Assembly (NCBI RefSeq): GCF_004571025.1
Contig: NZ_SPQT01000038.1
Coordinates: 21,242 to 85,241 of the forward strand
DNA: 64,000 nt
Source: Bradyrhizobium niftali
GTDB lineage: Bacteria > Pseudomonadota > Alphaproteobacteria > Rhizobiales > Xanthobacteraceae
Direction of reading: 5' to 3'
Position numbers and translations under genes: made by a program. Position 1 is the stretch's first letter; each line of letters starts with the position of its first letter. The notes under the pieces are model-generated. The model made no database searches, had not been told where the DNA came from, and was given only the letters and a program-made list of their open reading frames with translations. Below are positions 7,882 to 15,711 of this stretch, in pieces.

Positions 7882-9006
7882 TCACGGCAGGCTCAGGAAC
7901 TCCACCCAGTTCGGCTTCTTGCCGGTGGGGTAGGATTTCAGCTTGCTGAGTGCGCCGCTGCTCTGGTCGATGGCATAGACCGTCATGCCGTCGGACAGCT
8001 CGCCGACCGCGGCGAGGTAGTGGCTGGACGGATCGATATTGAAGCCGCGTGGCTGCTTCTCGGTCGGCACGCTGCCGACCGTGGTCAGCTTGCCGCTGGT
8101 CGGATCGACCTTGTAGGCGGTGAGCGTATTGGACGTGCGCTCGGAGGCGTAGAGGAAGCGCCCGTCCGGGGTGATGTGGATGTCGGCGGCCCAGGGTTTC
8201 CCATTAAATCCCTCCGGCAGTGCGGTGGTGCGCTGGATCTCGTTCCATGCGCCGCTCTTGGCCTCATAGGTGAACGCCGCGACATCGCCGTTCAGCTCGT
8301 GGATGAGATAGACGAACTTGCCGCCCGGGTGGAACACGAAGTGCCGCGGCCCTGATTTTTCCGGCACCTTGTAGGCTGGCGGATCGCTCGGCGTCAGCGT
8401 GCCCGCCGTGGCGTCGAGCGCGAAGCTCAGCACCTGGTCGGAGCCGAGATTGGTCGCGAACACGAAGCGGTTGTCGGGCGAGGGCAGGAAGGCGTGCGCG
8501 TTCAGCCCGGTCGGGATCACCTGTTTCGGCTCGCCCACGACGCCGTTCGCGGAAAGCGGATTCAGCGCGACCTTGTTGCCGCCGTAGGAGGCGCTGAACA
8601 GGACCTTGCCGCCGCGGTCGGTTGCGATGTACGCCATGCTGTCGGCGAGCGGACCGTTGCCGATAGGGCTGAGCTGGCCCGTCTTGGGGTCGATCGCAAA
8701 ACTCACCGCCTGGAATGGCTGCGAGCGGATTCCGGCAATCAGCACGCGGTGGTCGGGTGTGATCGCGAGCGGCGTCGAGGAGCCCGGCTTCTCGACGCTC
8801 GTGAAGGCGGCGGTCTGCACCGGTGTCATCTCGCCGCTTTCGGACAGCTTGAACACGCTGATGTCGTTGCTGTCGGCATTGCCGACATAGGCGAAGGTCT
8901 CGGCCATGCCGGCGCGAACTCCTGAAATGAGGGCAAGGAAGGCGAGGGTGGTGGCGATCGCAGCGCGGGGCGTTATGGATGCGATGCAGCCTGTCGGTCT
9001 CGGCAT
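7882..9006 (-). CDS. Secreted lactonase-family beta-propeller protein
   Basis: This 374-aa protein belongs to the YVTN/6-phosphogluconolactonase-like beta-propeller family. The ATG at 9006 gives a signal peptide ending near SGVRAGMA, after which blade repeats start (ETFAYVGNADSND). Repeated blade signatures include ITPDHRVLIAG, PSPDNRFVFATN, FHPGGKFVYLI and ITPDGRFLYASE. Family members can hydrolyse cyclic lactones, but many are of unknown substrate; a periplasmic place is likely here. It is a single gene. An upstream in-frame extension to 9081 would precede the signal peptide and is rejected. Confidence 0.8.
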   Translation of the reverse strand: MPRPTGCIASITPRAAIATTLAFLALISGVRAGMAETFAYVGNADSNDISVFKLSESGEMTPVQTAAFTSVEKPGSSTPLAITPDHRVLIAGIRSQPFQAVSFAIDPKTGQLSPIGNGPLADSMAYIATDRGGKVLFSASYGGNKVALNPLSANGVVGEPKQVIPTGLNAHAFLPSPDNRFVFATNLGSDQVLSFALDATAGTLTPSDPPAYKVPEKSGPRHFVFHPGGKFVYLIHELNGDVAAFTYEAKSGAWNEIQRTTALPEGFNGKPWAADIHITPDGRFLYASERTSNTLTAYKVDPTSGKLTTVGSVPTEKQPRGFNIDPSSHYLAAVGELSDGMTVYAIDQSSGALSKLKSYPTGKKPNWVEFLSLP

Positions 9007-9139
9007 GGGCGTTCTCCTCGGGGCCGGTGCGGCCTTGTCGTTTTGTCGCAGAGGATAGCGGCAGGCGCCTCGCCGCACCAAATTCCAAATGAGATCGATC
9101 GATGCCGAAATTGTATCGGTTGCGCTGCGCCGAAGGCGG

Positions 9140-9277
9140 CTACCGCACCGCGGCCGTCAGGTTGCGGAAGTGCAGATTCGGGCCGGCCGGATGGTCGGGC
9201 GGTCCGAGCACGGTCCACACGACGACCGCGAGCAATGCCGAGGTCAGGATGGTCCAGGCGATGAGTCGTTTGCGCAT
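9140..9277 (-). CDS. Possible small single-span membrane protein (45 aa)
   Basis: The short frame beginning at ATG 9277 encodes two basic residues followed by one clear hydrophobic span (LIAWTILTSALLAVVVWTVL) and a short tail ending NLHFRNLTAAVR. This fits a small inner-membrane protein, but the ribosome-binding site is poor and nothing else supports it. Confidence 0.35.
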   Translation of the reverse strand: MRKRLIAWTILTSALLAVVVWTVLGPPDHPAGPNLHFRNLTAAVR

Positions 9278-9582
9278 CGGGCCAAATCCGTCCGTCGAAA
9301 GTTGGGGGCGCGCGGCCATCGTGCACTGCAAACGGCGACCACTCTATGAACTCGTTCACAGCCCAAGGGGATGAAAGGGCCCGCGGGATGAAGATGTCGT
9401 GGCAAAGCGCCACACCGGTTAAACCGATCGCAAGGTCTCTCCGACAAACTTGAACGGCGCTGCGTTTCGTCTGCTCAATCTCAGGCCGCAGGCCCGGCCA
9501 CCTGATCGCTAGGAACGGCAGCCCCCCTCCCGCCGTTACCCCTGATCTCGCGGGCGGAGGACGCCAAAACGGAGGCTGGCAC
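9278..9582. other. 305-nt gap with no clear gene
   Basis: I see no supported gene, repeat or terminator here beyond the ribosome-binding site of the small ORF at 9583. Base composition matches the surroundings. Confidence 0.5.
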
Positions 9583-9705
9583 GTGTTTTGGATTTATTGG
9601 GACACCGCCTGGTCGCTGATCATCAGCGGCATCATGTTCACCACCATCGTCACGCATCCCGACGCCGAGTTCGTCGAGATCCGGGCGGCACGGCAGGCGA
9701 AATGA
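9583..9705 (+). CDS. Small membrane protein ORF (40 aa, GTG start)
   Basis: A GTG at 9583 is preceded by a strong ribosome-binding site GGAGG (9571-9575) at a 7-nt spacing. The peptide starts MFWIYWDTAWSLIISGIMFT, which is one aromatic-rich hydrophobic span, and ends in a charged tail with HPDAEFVEIRAARQAK, stopping at 9705. It ends 145 nt upstream of the chemoreceptor gene on the same strand. The good start signal and membrane topology argue for a real gene; no family is recognised. Confidence 0.55.
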   Translation: MFWIYWDTAWSLIISGIMFTTIVTHPDAEFVEIRAARQAK

Positions 9706-9850
9706 GCTTTCACTCCGCCTGAGCCCCTCATCTCCGTAGTTCAACGGAGCCTGACGTGCGCGCGCCGTGGGCACCGGCGGGTTTGGTGAACCAAATCTTA
9801 GGGCTGGGCCGGTATTTTTCTGCATCTTTTTCGGAGATGCGGCGCTCACC

Positions 9851-11950
9851 ATGGCATTGTTCGGCAATCCCTCCATCCGTTCGGTTCTCGGCGCCATCAT
9901 CGGCGTCCTTGGCCTGTTTCTGATCGGGCAGCTCGCAACCGGACTTTTTGCGGCGATCGAGCGCAACGGCGCCGCGCAGAAGGTCGAACGTTTCGCCAGC
10001 ACCGACCAGCAGCTGTTTGCGACTCTGCTCGGCTTCCGCCTCGAGCGCGGCACCTTCCTGTCGGCACTTGTCGCGGACGCGCCGGCCAATGCCAATGCCG
10101 ACAACCGCATCGCCACCAACCGGCAGTTGTCGGAAGCCGCCTACAAAAGCGTGCTCGAGCGTCTCGATGGCGTGGCGGATTCCCGCCTTGCCGGTGCCAT
10201 GAGCAAGCTCGTCGCGGTCCATGACGCGCTCATGCCGCTGCGGCCCAAGGCGGAAACGGCTATCCACCAGGCGAAGGCGGAGCGTGACGCAAAGGTCGGC
10301 GACGAATTCCGCAAAGCTGCGCAGGACTATCTCGATGCCATTCTGGCGCTGACGGCCGAGCTCGAGAACGCGCTCAAGCTCACGGATCCCGTGGTCGATC
10401 ATCTCCTGGGCGTAAAGCAGTCGGCCTGGGCCGCACGCAATTTCGGCGGCCTCGTCGCCATCCGTCTGGAAGCCGCAGCCGCGAGCGGCAAGCCCTGGAG
10501 CGCCGCCGACATGGTCGGCGCCGCCGAGGATACCGGCCGCGCCAAGCAGGCCTGGAGCCAGGTGCTGAATGTCGCCGGCCGCCCCGACGCTCCCGCAAGG
10601 CTCACTGACGTGATCGCGCGCTCGAAGCAGGGCGATGCCGCCGCCATGACCGAGCGCCAGCAGGGCTTCATCAAGGCGCTCAGCAACAACCAGACCATCG
10701 ACATCAAGATCGAGGACCTGTCGAAGCTCAACACGGCCATGCTCGGCTACAGCGTCGAGGCCGGCCAGGTCGCGCTCGCGGAAATGGTCGCCCGCGCCGA
10801 GCAGCAGATGACATCGGCGAAATGGAGCCTGGCGCTCAATGGCGGGATGATGCTGGTCGCGCTCGCCATCACGGTGTTCGGCTTCATCCTCGTCAATCGC
10901 CGCGTCAGCGCGCCGATCCGCAAGCTGACGCAGGCGATGCGCTCCCTTGCCGAGCGCGACTATGCGATCGAGCTCGCCGGCATCGAGCGCGGCGACGAGA
11001 TCGGGGAAATGTCGCGCGCGGTGTCCGTGTTCCGGGAGAACATGATTACCGGCGATCGCCTCGCCGAGGAACAGGCCGCCGAGCAGGCAAAGAAGGAACG
11101 GCGGCAGCTCGCCGTCGAACGACTGATCGAACAGTTCGAGAAGACCGTGACGGAATCGCTGCACACGCTGGCCTCGGCCTCCGGCGAGCTGAACGCCACC
11201 GCGCAGTCGATGTCGTCAACCGCCGAGCAGGGCTCGTCCAAGGCGGCCTCGGTCGCGAGCCTCTCGGGCGATGCCTCCTCCAATGTGCAGACGGTTGCCG
11301 CCGCCACCGAGCAGCTCTCGGCCTCGATCAGCGAGATCAGCCGTCAGGTCGCCGAATCCTCCAGCATTGCCGGTGCCGCTTCGGCCGAAGCCGACCGCAC
11401 CAATGCCGAGGTGCAGGCGCTGGCCGATGCCGCGCAGCGCATCGGCGACGTCGTCGCGCTGATCACCGGCATTGCCGAGCAGACCAATCTGCTCGCGCTC
11501 AATGCCACTATCGAGGCCGCACGCGCCGGCGACGCCGGCCGCGGCTTTGCGGTGGTCGCCTCCGAAGTGAAGAACCTCGCTACGCAGACCGCAAAGGCGA
11601 CCGAGGAGATCACCGGCCAGGTCGCCGCGATCCAGGGCGCAACCCAGTCCTCGGTGACCGCGATCCGATCGATCGGCTCCACCATCCAGCGGGTCAACGA
11701 GATTGCGGCCGCAATCGCGGCGGCCGTCGAGCAGCAGGGCGCCGCGACCCGCGAGATTGCGCGGAACGTGCAGCAGGCTTCGCAAGGCACCAACGAGGTC
11801 TCGCGCCACATCTCCGGCGTCTCGCAAGCCGCCGGCCAGACCGGCGCCGCCGCAGGCGAGGTGCTGGATTCCGCCAAGATGCTGGCGCGCCTGTCGGACG
11901 ATCTCAAGCGCGACGTCGACGGCTTCGTCGGCGATCTCAGGGCGGCGTAG
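9851..11950 (+). CDS. Methyl-accepting chemotaxis protein
   Basis: This transmembrane chemoreceptor passes ligand binding to CheA/CheW. From the ATG at 9851 it has TM1 at about residues 11-31, a helical periplasmic domain of about 290 residues, TM2 at about 325-347, a HAMP domain (RVSAPIRKLTQAMRSLAERD), and a cytoplasmic coiled-coil with the hairpin tip EQTNLLALNATIEAARAGDA at about 543-562. The total is 699 aa. The ligand domain is all-helical without PAS or Cache signatures, so the signal is unknown. There is no CheBR-docking pentapeptide at the C-terminus (ends VGDLRAA). No che genes are nearby. A palindromic repeat starts 4 nt after the stop. Confidence 0.92.
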   Translation: MALFGNPSIRSVLGAIIGVLGLFLIGQLATGLFAAIERNGAAQKVERFASTDQQLFATLLGFRLERGTFLSALVADAPANANADNRIATNRQLSEAAYKSVLERLDGVADSRLAGAMSKLVAVHDALMPLRPKAETAIHQAKAERDAKVGDEFRKAAQDYLDAILALTAELENALKLTDPVVDHLLGVKQSAWAARNFGGLVAIRLEAAAASGKPWSAADMVGAAEDTGRAKQAWSQVLNVAGRPDAPARLTDVIARSKQGDAAAMTERQQGFIKALSNNQTIDIKIEDLSKLNTAMLGYSVEAGQVALAEMVARAEQQMTSAKWSLALNGGMMLVALAITVFGFILVNRRVSAPIRKLTQAMRSLAERDYAIELAGIERGDEIGEMSRAVSVFRENMITGDRLAEEQAAEQAKKERRQLAVERLIEQFEKTVTESLHTLASASGELNATAQSMSSTAEQGSSKAASVASLSGDASSNVQTVAAATEQLSASISEISRQVAESSSIAGAASAEADRTNAEVQALADAAQRIGDVVALITGIAEQTNLLALNATIEAARAGDAGRGFAVVASEVKNLATQTAKATEEITGQVAAIQGATQSSVTAIRSIGSTIQRVNEIAAAIAAAVEQQGAATREIARNVQQASQGTNEVSRHISGVSQAAGQTGAAAGEVLDSAKMLARLSDDLKRDVDGFVGDLRAA

Positions 11951-11954
11951 ATCT

Positions 11955-12091
11955 GTAGGGTGGGTTAGCCTGCGGCTGCGCAGCGCAGTCCGCTGGCGTA
12001 ACCCACCACTGTTCCTCTCCGCAGCGGCAGAAGAGGTGGGTTACGCCCCGCTGACTGCGCTTCGCGCAACCGCGGTGCTAACCCACCCTAC
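11955..12091. repeat. Palindromic repeat, GTAGGGTGGGTTAG family (long copy)
   Basis: The outer arms GTAGGGTGGGTTAGC and GCTAACCCACCCTAC are perfect complements; the inner part contains GGCGTAACCCACC / GGTGGGTTACGCC. It fills the space between the chemoreceptor stop and the converging pseudogene. Confidence 0.85.
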
Positions 12092-12105
12092 GAAGCTTGA
12101 CGAAA

Positions 12106-12778
12106 TCACGGCACCATCGTCGCAGCGATCTTCTCCGCCGACATCAGGACCGGAAAGTTGGTGTTGGCGCATGGCACCACCGGGAAGATCGAGGCGTCGA
12201 CGACCCGCAGGCCCTGGATGCCCCTGACGCGGCCCTGGTTGTCGACCACCGCCATCGGATCGTCGGCCCGGCCCATGCGGCATGAGCACGAGGCGTGCTA
12301 CACGCCGATGGTCGCCTTGCGCACGAAGGCTTCCAGCGCCTCGTCGTCGTTCATCACGTCATCGAAGCTGAAGCCTTCGACCACGAAATTGTCGATCATG
12401 TAGTGGCGCAGCGCCGCCGGCCCGTCCATCAGGGCCGCGGCGATCGTGGTCAGAATCCTGTTGGTGTTGTTGACCACGCCGATCTTGCGGACGCGGTCGG
12501 TATAGGCGGCCGGGAACGGCTTGTCCGTCACCTTCCTCACAGCTTCGCTCATTTGCACCGCCGCCATCTTGCGGAAGCCGCTCATCAGGCGATCGAGGTC
12601 GCGCCGGTCGGACAGCAGGTTGAACTCGACGATCGGCTCTGTCGCGGGATGATGGGACTTGAAGGCGTCGGCCAGCGCTCTTCGCGGAGAGCCGGTGGGC
12701 CAGCACGGACCCCGCCGAGCCGCCGCCCACGATAATGTAGTCGTACACGATTGGCGTTTCCTCTTGTTCTTGTGCCAA
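12106..12778 (-). pseudogene. Decayed GMC-family FAD oxidoreductase (choline dehydrogenase-like)
   Basis: The N-terminus starts well (MAQEQEETPIVYDYIIVGGGSAGSVLAHRLSAK, with the FAD-binding GGGSAGS), then the frame joins C-terminal GMC sequence that belongs about 300 residues later, in another frame (ATEPIVEFNLL, then RKMAAVQMSEAV and FVVEGFSFDDVM). A TAG at about 12299 interrupts the C-terminal region just before HASCSCRMG, and the remaining frame continues through GLRVVDASIFPVVPCANTNF to TGA at 12106. So one internal deletion with frame change and one premature stop are visible; intact family members have about 530-550 residues. It was probably once an alcohol or choline oxidase-type enzyme. 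Confidence 0.85.
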
Positions 12779-12863
12779 GAGGGTAGCGTGGTTTTATTGG
12801 CAGGTCACGTCGAAGCCCCGGAGATCGCGTCGTGGCGACATCCGGGGTTCGTTGCTGTTTCCG

Positions 12864-13745
12864 TTAGGACGACTTTGTCGCAGCCGCCGCGATCCGCGTC
12901 GCGAAGTCGCGATAGGAGTGCAAGGGACGGCCCAGGATCCTGGTCAGACGCGCGACGTCACCGTCCCCGGGGATCATGCCGTCGCTGACAAAGCGCTCGG
13001 CCATCAGGCGCATTTCATAGGCCATCCATTTCGGCATGAAGGTCGCCAGATTCTGCTCGAAGCCGGTGGGATCGTCGCCGCCATAGGCGACCGGACGGCC
13101 CAGCACCTCCGACCAGATTTTGGCCACATCCGAACCGGTCAGCGTATCGGGGCCGACCAGATTGATCGTTTCGACCGGCAGCTTGCCCTGAGCTTGCTCA
13201 TGGCGGATCAACTCGATCGCTGCGACCTCCCCAATATCGCGGGCATCGACCATGGCGACTCCCTTGCTGCCGATCGGCATCGGGTAGACACCGTGGTTGA
13301 CGATGACATCCGTGATCGTGAGATCATTGTCGATGAAGTAGGACGGACGCAGGATCGTGGCGCCAAAACCCATCTGCTCGAGCATCCGCTCGGCGCCGAA
13401 CTTCACCGCGAAGTGCGGCACGTTGACGAAGCGATCGGCGTGGATCACCGAGAGATAGACGACCCGATCGACGCCCGCCTCGCGGGCGATGTTCAGCGTG
13501 ATGATCGCCTGGGTGAATTCGTCGCCCGTCACCGCATTGAGCAGGAACAGCGTGCTGACGCCGCTGAACGCGGCGCGCAGCGAAGAGATATCGAGCAGGT
13601 CGCCTTTCACGACCTCCACACCAGCCGGGAATTCGGCCTTCGCGGGATCGCGGGACAGCACGCGCACACCGGCGCCGCGCTTGACGAGTTGCTGGATCAC
13701 GTGGCGGCCGACACGGCCGGTGGCGCCGGTAACGAGGATAGTCAT
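12864..13745 (-). CDS. NmrA-type NAD(P)-binding oxidoreductase
   Basis: This 293-aa atypical short-chain dehydrogenase has the N-terminal dinucleotide motif (VTGATGRVGRHV) and an NmrA/YtfG-like layout, including LRPSYFIDN and VDARDIGEVAA. Typical members reduce quinones or act as NADPH-sensing proteins. The ATG at 13745 is chosen because AGGAG lies 8 nt before it; a GTG at 13754 would sit directly against that site. It is divergently transcribed from a LysR gene (13840), and this arrangement usually means the LysR protein controls it. Confidence 0.8.
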   Translation of the reverse strand: MTILVTGATGRVGRHVIQQLVKRGAGVRVLSRDPAKAEFPAGVEVVKGDLLDISSLRAAFSGVSTLFLLNAVTGDEFTQAIITLNIAREAGVDRVVYLSVIHADRFVNVPHFAVKFGAERMLEQMGFGATILRPSYFIDNDLTITDVIVNHGVYPMPIGSKGVAMVDARDIGEVAAIELIRHEQAQGKLPVETINLVGPDTLTGSDVAKIWSEVLGRPVAYGGDDPTGFEQNLATFMPKWMAYEMRLMAERFVSDGMIPGDGDVARLTRILGRPLHSYRDFATRIAAAATKSS

Positions 13746-13821
13746 GGGGATCACTCCTGTTGGGGTTGAGAAGACACCCGCAAATTAGTGATCCACATTC
13801 GAGCCGATAGACGCTATATTT

Positions 13822-13834
13822 AGACACGTTGTCT
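13822..13834. promoter_or_regulatory. Candidate LysR operator dyad AGACA-CGT-TGTCT
   Basis: A perfect 5+3+5 inverted repeat lies in the 94-nt space between the divergent reductase and LysR genes, only 5 nt from the LysR ATG. LysR-type boxes often take this form; binding there would fit autorepression. Confidence 0.35.
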
Positions 13835-13839
13835 CGCTG

Positions 13840-14739
13840 ATGGAACGCATGGACCTGCTTGCCCTCGCCGACTTCAACCTGGTCGCCCGGCACGGAGGGT
13901 TTGGCCGGGCCGCCCGCGCGACCGGCCGCCCGAAAGCGACGTTGTCCCGCCGGGTCTCGGAGCTGGAGAGCAGCCTCGATCTGCGTCTGTTCGAGCGCGG
14001 AGCACGCGCCCTGAAGCTCACCGAGGAAGGGCGTGCGCTCTACGAGCGAACCGGGATGTTGCTGGCCGAACTCGACGAGACCGCCGCCGCAATCGCTTCC
14101 GGCGGAGACAAGCCGCGCGGCAGGCTGCGGATCAGCGCGCCGCTCCTTTTCTCGCAGACCGCGATGGGAAAACTCGCCGCATTGTTCGCGCTGAAACATC
14201 CGCAGGTCCGACTCGAGGTCACGACGGACGATCGCGCCGTCGACATGATCGAGGAGGGCTATGACCTGGTGATCCGCGTCAATCCTGATCCGGACGAAAG
14301 TCTTGTCGGGCGAATCTTTCTGCGGGATCGGCTGGTGGTCGTGGCGAGCCCCAACCTGAGTCGTCCCTCGGGCGATCTCGCGGTACCGGTCGTGGTGCGC
14401 GGCGTGAGCGACCTGACCCCCATTTGGGATGTGATGGCGCCGGGCGGAAGTTCGCGTATCGCGATTGATCCGGTGCTTCGCCTGTCGTCGCTCATAATGG
14501 TTCGCGATGCGGTCCGAGCGGGTGTCGGCGCCGCGCGGCTTCCCGTGTCGCTTGTGAGTCACGACCTGGCGGCCGGCAAGCTTGTACACTGGGGTGATGT
14601 CGATGGACCCGAGATCACTCTCTGGGCGCTCTATCCATCGCGACGACTGCTAAGCGCGCGCGTATCGGCGTTCCTCGACTGTCTCAAGGAAGCGTTCCCT
14701 TCGGGCGCACCCGAGGAGCTCGCAGCCTTCCTCGACTGA
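13840..14739 (+). CDS. LysR-family transcriptional regulator
   Basis: This 299-aa regulator has an N-terminal winged HTH (LADFNLVARHGGFGRAARAT, then KATLSRRVSELE at about residues 28-40) and a periplasmic-binding-protein-like effector domain (from about residue 90, RLRISAPLLFSQ). It is divergent from the NmrA-type reductase at 12864-13745, its probable target. The spacing and short dyad between them suggest shared control. The effector is unknown. Confidence 0.88.
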   Translation: MERMDLLALADFNLVARHGGFGRAARATGRPKATLSRRVSELESSLDLRLFERGARALKLTEEGRALYERTGMLLAELDETAAAIASGGDKPRGRLRISAPLLFSQTAMGKLAALFALKHPQVRLEVTTDDRAVDMIEEGYDLVIRVNPDPDESLVGRIFLRDRLVVVASPNLSRPSGDLAVPVVVRGVSDLTPIWDVMAPGGSSRIAIDPVLRLSSLIMVRDAVRAGVGAARLPVSLVSHDLAAGKLVHWGDVDGPEITLWALYPSRRLLSARVSAFLDCLKEAFPSGAPEELAAFLD

Positions 14740-14792
14740 GCAAAAAAGCGTCGTTTACGCTGGCGGCCGTTGTTGTGCGGAAAGACCGCTTC

Positions 14793-15053
14793 CTATTGCA
14801 GCACTTTCGGCATCACGATGACGACGTCGACCTGCTTGTCCAGCACCTGCGATGCGACCGCGGCGATGTAGGGCGAGTAGCTGTCTTCGATGTCGGATGC
14901 GACCTCCGCGTTCCCGGCGAAGGCGTAGAGCATCGTCCCCTCGATATTGTCGAAGCGGATGCCCGCGAAGACGCGATCGAACGTCTCGGCGCCGACGATG
15001 CCTGCCATGAGCGCCTGGATAGCCTGGTCCTGGACGAGTGTGAGCTTCATCAT
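14793..15053 (-). CDS. Small protein of unknown function (about 86 aa)
   Basis: The frame ends LDKQVDVVIVMPKVLQ and includes IVGAETFDRVFAGIRFDN and MLYAFAGNAEVASDIE. I do not recognise a family. The start is uncertain: two adjacent ATG codons (15053, 15050) fit best, and an upstream start at 15119 would add a Cys-rich, unlikely leader. There is no clear ribosome-binding site. It lies between a LysR gene and rpsU. Confidence 0.55.
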   Translation of the reverse strand: MMKLTLVQDQAIQALMAGIVGAETFDRVFAGIRFDNIEGTMLYAFAGNAEVASDIEDSYSPYIAAVASQVLDKQVDVVIVMPKVLQ

Positions 15054-15156
15054 GCCGATGAGATATGGACCATCTTCCCGGATACAAGATGCGCAGCAAC
15101 GATGCCGGTCTGTTCTCATTGCCCGGTCGGCCTCACGGCGCTGTCGTGCCGCCGTT

Positions 15157-15435
15157 TCAGCCCGCGGGCCTGGCAGCGGTCTGGGGCAGCGGTGGCTTGC
15201 GCTCGGGAAGCTTCTTTTTCGGGGGCGCGGGCAGCAAGCCTTCCCTGATCGCCTGCTTGCGAGCGAGCTTGCGGGCGCGGCGAATGGCCTCGGCTTTTTC
15301 GCGCGTCTTTCGCTCCGACGGCTTCTCGTAGGAACGCCGCTGCTTCATTTCCCGAAACACGCCCTCGCGCTGCATCTTCTTCTTCAGGACACGAAGCGCC
15401 TGGTCGACATTGTTGTCGCGAACGAGTACCTGCAA
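15157..15435 (-). CDS. rpsU: 30S ribosomal protein S21 with a TTG start
   Basis: Ribosomal protein S21 binds the 30S subunit and helps base-pairing with the message leader. The sequence (QVLVRDNNVDQALRVLKKKM, then REGVFREMKQRRSYEKPSER) is the canonical S21 core. No ATG precedes it; a TTG at 15435 is preceded by AAGGAGA (15441-15447 on the plus strand) with a 5-6 nt gap, so I call TTG as the start. It has 92 aa, longer than the usual 70 or so because of a C-terminal Lys/Pro-rich tail (LLPAPPKKKLPERKPPLPQT). The gene stands alone. Confidence 0.9.
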   Translation of the reverse strand: MQVLVRDNNVDQALRVLKKKMQREGVFREMKQRRSYEKPSERKTREKAEAIRRARKLARKQAIREGLLPAPPKKKLPERKPPLPQTAARPAG

Positions 15436-15711
15436 TTGTGTCTCCTTGTCGGGCTGCGAAATGCGGCAGTCCTGCACGCAGCCTATTGCGCAGGAGCTTC
15501 GTTGCGATCGTGAGGATGACGGTGACGGCGATCTTCGCGCCGGCTTCGAACACGCGAGCTGCTTGTCGCCGCGATACAGTTCGGGGGCGACGTGAACACT
15601 CCCGGGCCGCCATGTCAATCGATAAGGCTTCCCTGCGCGTCAATTCGCCATCTGAAGCCGTTCCGGGCTGGCAACGGCGGGGGCTGATACGGGGCGGGGG
15701 GCCGGTATGCC

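Noticed and set aside
9576..9591. Possible sigma-54 promoter (TGGCAC-N5-TTGG)
   Set aside because: The -12 part does not match TTGC fully, and the site overlaps the start of the 40-aa ORF with its good ribosome-binding site.
15436..15618. Upstream extension of rpsU to an ATG
   Set aside because: The extra residues are Ser/Arg-rich and unlike any S21; the ribosome-binding site points to the TTG.
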